Shown: one piece after another, positions 1 to 8,386 of the stretch | Position numbering within the stretch: position 1 is the first letter of the stretch | Layout of the letters: each line of letters starts with the position of its first letter | Source of the DNA: Ruminococcus sp. | GTDB taxonomy: Bacteria; Bacillota; Clostridia; Oscillospirales; Ruminococcaceae | Length of the DNA: 38,197 nucleotides | Assembly (NCBI GenBank): GCA_023665505.1 | Contig: JAMPDU010000013.1 | Coordinates: 1 to 38,197 of the forward strand | Direction: 5' to 3' | Notes under the pieces: model-generated | The model's input: the letters and a program-made list of their open reading frames with translations, nothing else | Databases searched by the model: none | What the model was told of the DNA's origin: nothing | Program-made: the position numbers and the translations under genes

Positions 1-9
1 TACTTCTTA

Positions 10-1455
10 TTATACCATATTTTTTCTATGTGGACAAGTTCTTACATACTCTGTTTTTTTGTGCTTTGCGGCGATGTATATGTAATCGCTTAAACAATCA
101 TTCGGCTGAGCGAAAAATTTATATGTTTCAAGAAATTTTTTAAGCGCGGCATAACATTCACCCGCAATAAACATATATACCGTTGTGTTGTAGCCGAGAA
201 ATTTATTGTCACTGAAATTAAAAACATTCAGTCCGCAGGCTTTTTCCGTAAGTTTCGCGCATTCAAGGCGGAGGGTTTCCATTCTTTTTCCCGAAAGCAA
301 AGGAATATAAAACGCAATGCTCCCGTCGTCTTTCATATACGGGTCGTGGGGGTACAAATCGTTTACAGCGCGTATTCCCGCTGTGTATTCCTTTGCAATG
401 CAAAGGCTGATAAAATCGGCGCGGAACGTCTTGTTTCCGAAACAATCTCGCATTTTATCACCGTCAAGAATTTCCCTTAAAAAATTCGTCGCAATATCCC
501 CTCCGCAGGAACCCGACATATCTATGGCGAAAATAATATCCGTGGGCGTTATCATTTCCCGTACCTCATAAGGCTCGACAAAGCACATATCCTCGTACAT
601 TTCCATACCCGCCGTGTAAAGCATAAGGTCGAATGTCTCGGGGTCTTCGCTGACAATTTCCGACGCCGCAAACCTTTTTAAATATTCCTTGTAGGAAAAT
701 TTGCTGAACCTGTCGGGCGGAGCTATGTCCGCGAAAATATTTCCGCTGCCGCTGCCGTATTTCATACTTGATTGGCTTTGCGCTCCGGACATAAGCTGCT
801 CCCAATTTTTTTCCTGAGTTTCTTTTACCGAGTTTGCTGTATTTGCGGCGGAAACGTTTGCCTGCTTTTCTCCGTTTTCCCGGCAGCCGTTTTCCGCAGA
901 GGAATTTCCGCCCTGCTGTTCCTGCTTTTTGCAGTCCTCGGGAGGTTTCCGCCAAACGCCGTGTTCGTCCGTGCAGTATTTTTCCGAAAGAGCCTTTACC
1001 CGCTTTTCAATTTTGGCGTCCCCGACTGCGGCGTTGTAAAGAGCCGCAGTTGAATTAACCTTGCATTCGTTCATAAGCTGCCTGAAACCATGACAATTCC
1101 CGCCGGGAATATTTTCAAGCATAGCCCCCGCCGAAACGTCCGCGCAGGCGTCAAAAAGTTTCTCGTCGGGCATGGAAAAGGACGGGTGCTTAAGCATGCA
1201 GTGGAGAACGCAGTGCACTATTTCATCGGCGGGCGCATAGGATTTTTTCGAGAACATTTCAACAACGCCCCGCGGATTGTAATAAAGGTTTGCGTAATCC
1301 GCAGAGATACATTCCACCTCCGCGGTCACGGCTGGAGTGAGGCAGTATATCCCTTTTTCAAGGACGCTGTATTTTCTCGCCGCATCCCGCCTTGAAAACG
1401 TAATTATTTTGCCCGCTATTTTCAGCTCCTCTTCGGTGAAAAAATTTTCCTGCAT
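10..1455 (-). CDS. VWA-like / putative metallopeptidase-domain protein (DUF2201-type)
   Basis: Protein of 481 residues. The N-terminal third carries a zinc-metallopeptidase-like helix HCVLHCMLKH (His-x3-His-x4-His), as in the DUF2201 N-terminal domain; the middle is Gln/Ser/Asn-rich and low in complexity; the C-terminal half has a VWA-like MIDAS start, IFAIDMSGS (Asp-x-Ser-x-Ser). Such proteins are normally encoded directly after a MoxR-type AAA ATPase and are thought to work with it as a chaperone-like pair; the client is unknown. The start at 1455 is chosen because an AGAAAGGTGG ribosome binding site sits about 9 nt upstream and because the upstream stub stops at 1457; an in-frame start at 1512 would overlap that stub by 19 codons. 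The ATPase partner is broken (see next entries), so the protein may be an orphan. Family assignment is from motif recognition only. Confidence 0.8.
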   Translation of the reverse strand: MQENFFTEEELKIAGKIITFSRRDAARKYSVLEKGIYCLTPAVTAEVECISADYANLYYNPRGVVEMFSKKSYAPADEIVHCVLHCMLKHPSFSMPDEKLFDACADVSAGAMLENIPGGNCHGFRQLMNECKVNSTAALYNAAVGDAKIEKRVKALSEKYCTDEHGVWRKPPEDCKKQEQQGGNSSAENGCRENGEKQANVSAANTANSVKETQEKNWEQLMSGAQSQSSMKYGSGSGNIFADIAPPDRFSKFSYKEYLKRFAASEIVSEDPETFDLMLYTAGMEMYEDMCFVEPYEVREMITPTDIIFAIDMSGSCGGDIATNFLREILDGDKMRDCFGNKTFRADFISLCIAKEYTAGIRAVNDLYPHDPYMKDDGSIAFYIPLLSGKRMETLRLECAKLTEKACGLNVFNFSDNKFLGYNTTVYMFIAGECYAALKKFLETYKFFAQPNDCLSDYIYIAAKHKKTEYVRTCPHRKNMV

Positions 1456-1456
1456 A

Positions 1457-1692
1457 TTAAACAGCCACCTTTCTCTTTGTTTTCTTGATTTCGGATTTGA
1501 TCGCCTTTTCATCGCCCGTAATTTCGTTCAGATATTTTCCGAAATACTCGTTGTGCGCCGTAATTGTCATCGTAACTATTGCAGGGTCGGAAAGAATACC
1601 GCTCATAAACATTTCGGTTTCTCCGCCGTTTTCGCATATTTTTTCGAGGAACGCCACGATGTTGTTCATAACGTTGTCGGCACTCTCGCAGT
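1457..1692 (-). pseudogene. C-terminal stub of a MoxR-type AAA ATPase
   Basis: The frame ending at 1457 gives about 70-78 residues, including NNIVAFLEKICENGG and NEYFGKYLNEI, which resemble the C-terminal tail of the AAA ATPases that precede DUF2201/VWA genes in clostridia. No Walker A, Walker B or sensor motif is present, so the ATPase core has been lost. The reading frame runs back without a stop into transposase-like sequence (to 1868), which makes the apparent chimeric ORF an accident of the junction. An ATG at 1669 could still start a 70-residue peptide, but no good ribosome binding site was seen. Identification as an ATPase tail rests on position and remembered similarity, so it is moderately secure. 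Confidence 0.5.
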
Positions 1693-1870
1693 CACGTGAG
1701 GAATAATCGCGCAGACGCGGCAGCCAAATTAATCTTTGTTGTGAGCCTCTTTTTGAACGCCCTATGCTTTGCTCGTCTGCGGACTTTCTTGCTCCCGCCG
1801 CATCGGAGTGGACTTTGATACTTGTGCTGTCTATACAAATAATTTCAGTGCGTATTTCAATAATATTTTA
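1693..1870 (-). mobile_element. IS5-family transposase remnant (internal fragment, frameshifted)
   Basis: The minus strand encodes EIICIDSTSIKVHSDAAGAR followed by SIGRSKRG, the block around the first catalytic Asp of IS5-family DDE transposases (usual form: DSTSIKVHPDATGA...GRSRGG). After SKRG the family's LTTKI-HLAAAS motif continues only in another frame (RLTTKINLAAASAR, from about 1748), so a frameshift is present, and a stop lies in frame at 1868-1870. The second and third catalytic residues and the element ends are missing. This is a dead fragment that probably marks the event that removed the AAA ATPase gene. Its left boundary with the ATPase stub is approximate. Confidence 0.7.
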
Positions 1871-1943
1871 TTCTTTTGATGTAAATTTTATCTATGAAAA
1901 ATGGCGTAAAAAATGGTTTTCAAAGTCAGGACATGAATAATAG

Positions 1944-2207
1944 AAAAATTTTAAATGTAATCTGTTGAACCGTTTGGTTCGGCAGGAAACACTTGACAAC
2001 GACGGCGAGATTGTGGTACAATATATTTATACTTTCGGCGCGGCAGGAGAACGGCTTTCCGCTGCTGAATTCGGTTGGACTGCCCGGTATACTTATGATA
2101 ATCTTTACCGCTTGACGGGTGAGACTATTACCGAGGGCGAAAAGGTTACTGCTTATATAAGAATGGTAAACTACTTTCGCAAGGAGGATGAATTTATTGT
2201 CAGATGA
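1944..2207 (+). pseudogene. Rhs / YD-repeat protein fragment
   Basis: The plus-strand frame reads NRLVRQETLDNDGEIVVQY and then RYTYDNLYRLTGETITEGEK, the tyrosine-aspartate repeat signature of Rhs and wall-associated YD-repeat proteins. Only about 65 residues of repeat remain, with no Rhs core end motif, no signal peptide and no plausible start (a stop lies at 1941-1943). After about 2155 the sequence (IRMVNYFRKEDEF) no longer fits the repeat, so a deletion junction is likely there. The frame stops at 2207, overlapping the next small gene. Rhs proteins are large secreted toxin carriers; this is a relic of one. Confidence 0.75.
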
Positions 2208-2475
2208 ATTAATATTATTTTGGAAAGAAATTAAAATGATACAAGAATATGTTGTTAATGTATCATTATCAAAGGAATCAAAATATGATAATGTACGGGA
2301 TTTATTAAATGATGTCACATATGAAACGATTTGCAAAATCATGGAACTTTTGGATGGATACAGAAATAATAATTTAAAAGGGGTGATTATAGATAATTTG
2401 TCGAATAAGGTAATTAATTGTAACATTGAACTTCATGACTTTTGTGAAAAATTTTTAAATGTATCTGATATATAG
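2197..2475 (+). CDS. Small acidic protein of unknown family; candidate orphan Rhs immunity protein
   Basis: A 92-residue, mostly helical, AT-rich reading frame that begins SDELILFWKEIKMIQEYV. The start is set at the TTG at 2197 because a strong AAGGAGG (2181-2187) lies 9 nt upstream; the ATG at 2188 touches that site and is too close. I do not recognise the family. It sits directly after an Rhs/YD-repeat remnant and overlaps it, the position in which Rhs toxin loci carry the immunity gene for the C-terminal toxin, and it is much more AT-rich than the housekeeping genes nearby. The immunity role is inferred from position only; the cognate toxin domain is absent. Confidence 0.5.
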   Translation: MSDELILFWKEIKMIQEYVVNVSLSKESKYDNVRDLLNDVTYETICKIMELLDGYRNNNLKGVIIDNLSNKVINCNIELHDFCEKFLNVSDI

Positions 2476-2516
2476 TAGTATGTATGATGATTCAATTAAA
2501 ATTTATGACTTTAAAT

Positions 2517-2571
2517 TAGAGCGTGTTCACATAAACCGTGACGCACATCAGCTTTATGTGAACACGCTCTA
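2517..2571. repeat. Perfect 19-bp inverted repeat with 17-nt loop
   Basis: The arms at 2517-2535 and 2553-2571 are exact reverse complements (TAGAGCGTGTTCACATAAA). The length and perfection suggest either the fused ends of an insertion sequence or a palindromic mini-element. It has no T-run typical of a terminator, although it lies about 40 nt after the small gene ending at 2475. The only base shared with the next element is 2571. Confidence 0.8.
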
Positions 2572-2686
2572 AAACCTGTCTTGGCAAGCTGCGCGCATCT
2601 TTTCGGCAATCTTTTTCGGCTTTTTGCCTTGTCATCGGCAAAATCTTGCCAAAAATCCGCACGCGCGTCTTGTTAAGACAGGTTCT
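2571..2686. repeat. MITE-like element with imperfect terminal inverted repeats
   Basis: The ends are AAAACCTGTCTTGGCAAG (2571-2588) and, read on the other strand, AGAACCTGTCTTAACAAG (2686-2669); similarity continues inward through the GCGCGC-rich part. The inside is itself partly palindromic (CGGCAATC...GATTGCCG-like halves) and has no coding potential. About 116 bp with matching termini and no ORF is the shape of a non-autonomous mini-transposon. No target-site duplication could be assigned with confidence. Together with the previous repeat it fills most of the gap between 2475 and 2742; the rest (2687-2741) shows nothing else. Confidence 0.55.
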
Positions 2687-2741
2687 AAATTTATTAATTA
2701 TTAAGCACCTTTGAGATTTAACCCTTACCTACAAATTACGC

Positions 2742-3644
2742 CTATAATGCCGCAGCCTCAGCCTTATTAACACAAAAAATTATGTACCCGCTGTCGGCGC
2801 GCCAAAGGGTGCTGTAATGGGGGTAAACCTCTTTAAAGCAGTTGTAGAAGTCCCTCTCGGGGAGAATGGTGCTGTTGAAATTTATCAGCCGCCCGTCCAC
2901 AAACTGCTCCATAACGTCTCTGTCAAAGGTTTTGAACATCTCCTTGACCATGGGCTTAAGCACCTCGTCCAGCTGAAAGGCTCTCTTATTCATAAGCTTT
3001 GTCATAATGGTTTCAAGCTGCGAGTACTCCATTGCGGAAAGGACGGTGTATTCCTCGCCGTCGCCCGTCTTGAACTTGTCCCGGTAGCAGAAAAGCTGCC
3101 CCAGCTCGTGCCCCGTGTACTTCTCGCTGACAAGGGTCACGGGCATGTTAAATGAATTGCTGTTGACGTACTTGATGATGTCCTCAAGTCTTTCAATGCT
3201 TTTGGGGTCGAAACCGCTGCGCCATCTGCTGTTGGTTCTGCCCGCCATAGCCTGGTCCTCGATAAGTACGTGCGCCGCCAGCCAGCCCGTGATAACTCCC
3301 GCGAAGTGCTCCATGGAAATCAGCGAGTAGCGGCTTTGGATAACCTCTCTCTCGATAGCGGGAACAACCACGTCCCGCATGTTGTCGTGCACCTTTTTGT
3401 GGTTCTCGTAGCCCGCGTAGTTAATGCTGCGCTGATACGCCTCTTCCTCTGCGAAATGCTGTACGGTAAAGCTTTTAAAGAACTTTAATGCCTCTATGCA
3501 GGTTGTTTTGTTCTTTTCAAAATCAGCGTCCGCGAAATTTTTCAAAACGCGGCTTACTATAGCGAACAGCTTTTTGTGAGCGTCGTCTATTATAGGCACG
3601 CCGATTTTGTATTCGTCTCTCCATTCAAACATATCACGTTCCAT
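2742..3644 (-). CDS. Bacteriohemerythrin-domain protein with C-terminal sensor-like domain
   Basis: Protein of 300 residues. Residues 1-135 are a hemerythrin fold that binds O2 or NO at a di-iron site; all seven expected ligands are visible: His23, His63, Glu67, His82, His86, His125 and Asp130. Residues about 150-300 form a second alpha/beta domain that I cannot name with certainty; its general look recalls chemotaxis or heme-associated sensor domains. No membrane segment or signal peptide is seen, so it should be cytosolic. In an anaerobe such proteins are thought to sense or sequester oxygen. The start at 3644 has AAAGGA 8 nt upstream and beats the upstream in-frame starts. It is transcribed alone from the promoter at 3677-3705. 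Confidence 0.85.
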   Translation of the reverse strand: MERDMFEWRDEYKIGVPIIDDAHKKLFAIVSRVLKNFADADFEKNKTTCIEALKFFKSFTVQHFAEEEAYQRSINYAGYENHKKVHDNMRDVVVPAIEREVIQSRYSLISMEHFAGVITGWLAAHVLIEDQAMAGRTNSRWRSGFDPKSIERLEDIIKYVNSNSFNMPVTLVSEKYTGHELGQLFCYRDKFKTGDGEEYTVLSAMEYSQLETIMTKLMNKRAFQLDEVLKPMVKEMFKTFDRDVMEQFVDGRLINFNSTILPERDFYNCFKEVYPHYSTLWRADSGYIIFCVNKAEAAAL

Positions 3645-3676
3645 AAATACCATTCCTTTCAACATTATTCCATATA

Positions 3677-3705
3677 ATATTAACATATTTTTGACGAAAT
3701 GTCAA
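3677..3705 (-). promoter_or_regulatory. Sigma-A promoter of the hemerythrin gene
   Basis: On the minus strand TTGACA (3705-3700), a 17-nt spacer and TAATAT (3682-3677) precede the start codon at 3644 by about 32 nt. The -35 is perfect and the -10 has one or two mismatches. Confidence 0.75.
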
Positions 3706-3713
3706 GGGAAAAT

Positions 3714-3856
3714 ATAATAAAAATTAATAATTAAAAATGAATAATTAATAATTATTGGTAATCTTTCACAATTTCCCCAAAATTGAATATACTATTTAAA
3801 ATGTAGTTATCGGCGGACGGCAATGTAACCGTTTCGCAAAAAATTATTAATTAAAA
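3714..3856. repeat. AT-rich intergenic stretch with ATTAATAATT-type repeats
   Basis: Between the divergent hemerythrin and sleL genes the sequence is built from short near-palindromic AT blocks (AATTAATAATTAAAAATGAA around 3722 and ATTATTAATT around 3843). The same word recurs at 2691, 21738 and 29946. A weak promoter-like TATACT lies at about 3789 for the sleL remnant. Nothing coding is seen. Confidence 0.4.
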
Positions 3857-3872
3857 AGGTGGAGGGATTTTC

Positions 3873-4832
3873 GTGGAAATTTACGTTGTGCAAGCGGGGG
3901 ACACGGTCTATTCAATCGCCCGAAAATTCGGCGTTTCCGAGGAACGCCTTGTGTCCGACAACGCGATAGACCCAAGCCGTACCCTTGTTACGGGGCAGGC
4001 TTTGCTTATTCTTAAGCCGAGGGTTATTCACACTTTCGCGCGTGGGGAAAGCCTTTTCTCTATAGCCGAAAGCTATGGTACGTCTCTGATTGCCCTGTAC
4101 CGTAACAACCCCTCGCTTATAGGTCACGAGTACATAGAAACGGGGACGGAGATAACCGTGAGATTTGAGGACGAACCCGTCCAAAAGGCGAAAACAAGCG
4201 GTTTTGCGTACAGCTATATCAACAGGAGGGTACTGGAGCACGCTTTGCCCTATCTGACATACCTGATACTGTTCGGCTACGGATTTAACGAGGACGGCTC
4301 AATCATCACCCTGAACGGCGATGATATGATATACCTTGCTCACAGCTATAGAACGGCGGTTTTGCTTAGCTTTACAAGCATAAACCCCGACGGCAGTTTC
4401 GGCTCGGGGAAGATAGAGAGGCTGCTGACGGATATTGATTTCCAAAATACGGTAATTGCCAATTTTATCAAGGTAATCGAGGAAAAGGGCGCGCAGGGTC
4501 TGGATATAGATATAGAGTACATTCCGCCGCAGTTCCGCGAGGAGTTTGCAGCGTTCGCGGAAAACTGCCGCAGACAGCTTAGGGACAGGGGACTTATAGT
4601 TCACGTCGACCTTGCGCCGAAAATTTCCCCCGACCAGCAGGGGCTGCTTTACGAGGCGCACGATTACGGGCTTTTGGGCGCGGCGGCGGACTATGTATTT
4701 CTGATGACCTATGAATGGGGATATACATCTGTACGTTCAAGATGCGGGCAGTATATATGTATAAAAATTGCCAAAACGGGGAGAATTTATTTAAGGGTAA
4801 CCGTGCAAATTTTACAAAAATTTCATGTGTAG
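3873..4832 (+). pseudogene. 3'-truncated LysM + GH18 spore-type N-acetylglucosaminidase (SleL/YaaH-like)
   Basis: Two N-terminal LysM domains (about residues 2-48, VVQAGDTVYSIARKFGVS, and 50-97, HTFARGESLFSIAESYGTS) bind peptidoglycan, followed by a GH18 barrel. The catalytic loop GLDIDIEY carries the GH18 Asp-x-Asp-x-Glu motif. Family members hydrolyse cortex fragments during spore germination. The GTG start at 3873 follows AGGTGGAGGG. Family members continue after the conserved MTYEWGY with about 130 further residues of barrel; here the sequence after YEWGYT changes to an unrelated 30-residue tail (SVRSRCGQYICIKI...) ending at 4832. The barrel is incomplete, so the product is almost certainly inactive. 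The break lies about 130 nt before the rpsL promoter, which suggests a chromosomal deletion or rearrangement. Confidence 0.8.
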
Positions 4833-4862
4833 AAAATTTACGGAAAAATTTGTTTAAAATGC

Positions 4863-4891
4863 TTGACAAACGGATTTTTTTCGTGTATAAT
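4863..4891 (+). promoter_or_regulatory. Consensus sigma-A promoter of the str operon
   Basis: TTGACA (4863-4868), exactly 17 nt, and TATAAT (4886-4891): both hexamers are perfect. Transcription should begin near 4898, giving a leader of about 55 nt before rpsL. A perfect promoter suits very highly expressed translation genes. Confidence 0.92.
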
Positions 4892-4952
4892 ATTTAGGTG
4901 CGTTAATGTCGAACGACGTTTTTGCATAAATTTTCAGGAAAGGAGAAATGTT

Positions 4953-5378
4953 ATGCCAACCTTTAACCAGTTAGTTCGCAAGGGTAGAACCGTGCTCGAG
5001 AAAAAGTCTACAGCTCCCGCTCTTCAGAAAGGCTACAACGCCAAGAAGAAGATTGCTATCGACCAAAGCTCCCCTCAGAAGAGAGGCGTTTGCACCGCCG
5101 TTCGTACCGCTACACCCAAAAAGCCTAACTCGGCTATGAGAAAAATCGCAAGAGTAAGGCTCACAAACGGCACGGAAGTTACGGCTTATATCCCCGGTAT
5201 CGGTCATAATCTCCAGGAGCACTCCGTTGTGCTTATAAGAGGCGGACGTGTTAAGGACCTCCCCGGTGTGCGTTACCACATCATCAGAGGTACGCTGGAC
5301 GCGCAGGGCGTTGCCAAGAGAAATCAGGCACGTTCCAAGTACGGCGCGAAAAAGCCTAAGGCAGGCGCGGCTAAGTAA
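4953..5378 (+). CDS. rpsL: 30S ribosomal protein S12
   Basis: Protein of 141 residues with the S12 hallmarks [18 protein letters not shown] and [14 protein letters not shown]12 lies at the decoding centre of the 30S subunit. The streptomycin-determining loop TPKKPNS and the second loop around VKDLPG have the ordinary wild-type lysines, so streptomycin sensitivity would be expected at this protein. The start at 4953 has AGGAAAGGAG about 7 nt upstream; the longer in-frame reading from 4863 would begin inside the promoter. First gene of rpsL-rpsG-fusA-tuf. The rpoB-rpoC genes that often precede it are not in front here; a truncated sleL gene is. Confidence 0.98.
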   Translation: MPTFNQLVRKGRTVLEKKSTAPALQKGYNAKKKIAIDQSSPQKRGVCTAVRTATPKKPNSAMRKIARVRLTNGTEVTAYIPGIGHNLQEHSVVLIRGGRVKDLPGVRYHIIRGTLDAQGVAKRNQARSKYGAKKPKAGAAK

Positions 5379-6110
<732 letters not shown>

Positions 6111-6134
6111 TTTTGGTAATTGTGCGGCGTGACA

Positions 6135-6150
6135 GTCTCCCTCGGGAGAC
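6135..6150 (+). other. Short perfect hairpin between rpsG and fusA
   Basis: GTCTCCC and GGGAGAC are exact reverse complements separated by TC, so at most 6 bp with a 4-nt loop form. There is no T-run; it ends 8 nt before the fusA ribosome binding site and might affect mRNA stability or coupling rather than terminate transcription. Confidence 0.5.
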
Positions 6151-6171
6151 ATTAAATTGGAGGAGAAATTT

Positions 6172-8256
6172 ATGCCAAGAGATTGTTCACTTGAACAAAC
6201 AAGAAATATTGGTATAATGGCTCACATTGACGCGGGTAAAACCACCACCACCGAGCGTATCCTGTTCTACACGGGTGTAAACCACAAGATAGGCGAAACT
6301 CACGAGGGCAGCGCGACAATGGACTGGATGGCGCAGGAGCAGGAGAGAGGTATCACAATTACCTCCGCCGCTACCACCGCGCACTGGGCGGGTCATAGAA
6401 TCAATATTATTGACACTCCCGGCCACGTTGACTTTACAGTAGAGGTCGAGCGTTCACTCAGAGTTCTTGACGGTTCTGTAACTGTTTTCTGTGCCAAGGG
6501 AGGCGTTGAGCCTCAATCCGAAACGGTTTGGAGACAGGCTAACAACTATAAGGTGCCCCGTATGGCTTACGTCAATAAAATGGACATTATGGGCGCCGAT
6601 TTCTACCACGTTGTGGATATGATGCTGGACAGGCTTAAGTGCAACGCCGTGCCCATTCAGCTGCCTATCGGCAGCGAGGACAGCTTTAAAGGCATCATCG
6701 ACCTTGTGGAAATGAAAGCGTACGTTTACTACGACGACCTTGGAAAGGATATCCGCGTGGAGGACATTCCCGAGGATATGGCGGACAAGGCGAACGAATA
6801 CCATGAAAAGCTCCTGGAGGCTGTCGCCGAGCAGGACGACGACATCATGGAAAAATATCTGGGCGGCGAAGAGCTGACTATCGACGAGATAAAGAAGTGT
6901 ATCAGAAAGGCGACTATCGCCAACGAAATGGTTCCCGTAACCTGCGGAACTTCCTACAAAAACAAGGGCGTTCAGAAACTCCTTGACGCTATCGTCGACT
7001 ATATGCCGTCGCCTATAGACATTCCCCATATCAAGGGCGTAAACCCCGATACGGGCGAGGAGGAGGAAAGACCCTCTTCCGACAAAGAGCCTTTCGCGGC
7101 TTTGGCGTTCAAAATCGCCACAGACCCCTTTGTGGGCAAGCTCTGCTACTTCAGAGTTTACTCGGGTACGGTGGACGCGGGCGCGACCGTGCTTAATGCC
7201 ACTAAGGACAATTCCGAGAGAATGGGACGTATTCTCCAGATGCACTCCAACCACAGAAAGGACATCGAAACCTGTTACGCGGGGGACATTGCCGCTTGCG
7301 TGGGCTTAAAGAATACCACCACCGGCGACACTCTCTGCGACCCGAAAGCTCCCGTTATTCTCGAGTCTATGGAATTCCCCGAGCCTGTTATTCAGCTGGC
7401 TATCGAGCCTAAGACTAAGGCGGGTCAGGAAAAAATGGGTATCGGTCTTTCCAAGCTCGCCGAGGAAGACCCCACGTTCAGAACATGGACGGACGAGGAA
7501 ACAGGTCAGACCATTATTGCGGGCATGGGCGAGCTGCACCTTGATATTATTGTAGACCGTCTGCTCCGTGAGTTCAAGGTTGAGGCAAACGTGGGCGCGC
7601 CCCAGGTTGCCTATAAGGAAACCATTAAGAAACTTGCGGACGTCGACCACAAGTACGCCCGTCAGTCAGGCGGTAAAGGTCAGTACGGTCACGTTAAGAT
7701 TAAGGTTGAACCCAACGAGTCCGGCAAGGGTTACGAGTTTGTCAACTCCGTTGTGGGCGGCGCTATTCCCAAGGAATATATTCCCGCAGTTGACAAGGGT
7801 ATTCAGGGCGCAATGAAAGCGGGCGTACTCGCGGGCTATCAAGTCGTGGACGTAAAGGTTACTCTTTACGACGGCTCTTACCACGAAGTGGACTCGTCGG
7901 AAATGGCGTTCTCAATCGCGGGCTCTATGGCGTTCAAGGAGGCTATGAGAAAGGCAGACCCCTGCATTCTCGAGCCTATTATGAAAGTTTCCGCAATCGT
8001 CCCCGACGACTATATGGGTACGGTTATCGGCGACCTTAACTCCCGTCGCGGACAGATACTCGGTCAGGAAACAAACAACGGCACAGCCCAAGTTGACGCT
8101 CTCGTTCCGCTTTCCGAGATGTTCGGCTACTCCAACGACCTCCGTTCCAAGACGCAGGGACGCGGTCAGTACACAATGGAACCGAACAGCTATATCGAAG
8201 TTCCCAGGTCTATCGCCGAGAAGATTATGACTTCCAGAAACAAGAATTCGGATTAA
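6172..8256 (+). CDS. fusA: Translation elongation factor G
   Basis: Protein of 694 residues, the normal EF-G length. GTPase motifs are clear: [12 protein letters not shown] (P-loop), DTPGHVDF (G3) and NKMD (G4), with the switch I sequence [12 protein letters not shown]. Domains II-V follow, including the [12 protein letters not shown] block of domain IV. EF-G drives tRNA-mRNA translocation and, with ribosome recycling factor, subunit splitting. The ATG at 6172 has GGAGGAG 5-6 nt upstream; an upstream in-frame TTG at 6157 overlaps that site. It belongs to the same operon as rpsL and rpsG. The form matches a housekeeping EF-G rather than a TetM-type protection protein. Confidence 0.98.
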   Translation: MPRDCSLEQTRNIGIMAHIDAGKTTTTERILFYTGVNHKIGETHEGSATMDWMAQEQERGITITSAATTAHWAGHRINIIDTPGHVDFTVEVERSLRVLDGSVTVFCAKGGVEPQSETVWRQANNYKVPRMAYVNKMDIMGADFYHVVDMMLDRLKCNAVPIQLPIGSEDSFKGIIDLVEMKAYVYYDDLGKDIRVEDIPEDMADKANEYHEKLLEAVAEQDDDIMEKYLGGEELTIDEIKKCIRKATIANEMVPVTCGTSYKNKGVQKLLDAIVDYMPSPIDIPHIKGVNPDTGEEEERPSSDKEPFAALAFKIATDPFVGKLCYFRVYSGTVDAGATVLNATKDNSERMGRILQMHSNHRKDIETCYAGDIAACVGLKNTTTGDTLCDPKAPVILESMEFPEPVIQLAIEPKTKAGQEKMGIGLSKLAEEDPTFRTWTDEETGQTIIAGMGELHLDIIVDRLLREFKVEANVGAPQVAYKETIKKLADVDHKYARQSGGKGQYGHVKIKVEPNESGKGYEFVNSVVGGAIPKEYIPAVDKGIQGAMKAGVLAGYQVVDVKVTLYDGSYHEVDSSEMAFSIAGSMAFKEAMRKADPCILEPIMKVSAIVPDDYMGTVIGDLNSRRGQILGQETNNGTAQVDALVPLSEMFGYSNDLRSKTQGRGQYTMEPNSYIEVPRSIAEKIMTSRNKNSD

Positions 8257-8309
8257 GTCATCAAAACTCGGAAAAAAAAGTAAAAAATTCAAAAAAATTA
8301 AAAAAACAC

Positions 8310-8338
8310 TTGCAATATTTTATCAAATCTGTTAAAAT
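8310..8338 (+). promoter_or_regulatory. Internal sigma-A promoter for tuf
   Basis: TTGCAA (8310-8315), 17 nt, TAAAAT (8333-8338), located about 50 nt before the tuf start in the 130-nt fusA-tuf gap. No terminator is seen between fusA and tuf, so tuf is probably read both from the operon and from this promoter, which fits the excess of EF-Tu over other factors. Confidence 0.75.
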
Positions 8339-8386
8339 AGTAATTGTAAGTATTCCGTTAAATTATTTGTAAGGAGGAAAATTCCA

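Noticed and set aside
566..955. 129-codon reading frame inside the VWA gene
   Set aside because: It is an out-of-frame shadow of the VWA gene on the same strand, rich in Arg/Gly/Lys, with no ribosome binding site.
1926..2426. 166-codon minus-strand frame opposite the Rhs remnant and small gene
   Set aside because: It is the antisense of AT-rich sequence (Ile/Leu/Phe/Ser-rich) with no start signal; the plus strand has the YD motif and a strong ribosome binding site.
6135..6150. Terminator between rpsG and fusA
   Set aside because: The stem lacks a T-run and the fusA ribosome binding site follows at once; read-through is needed for the operon.
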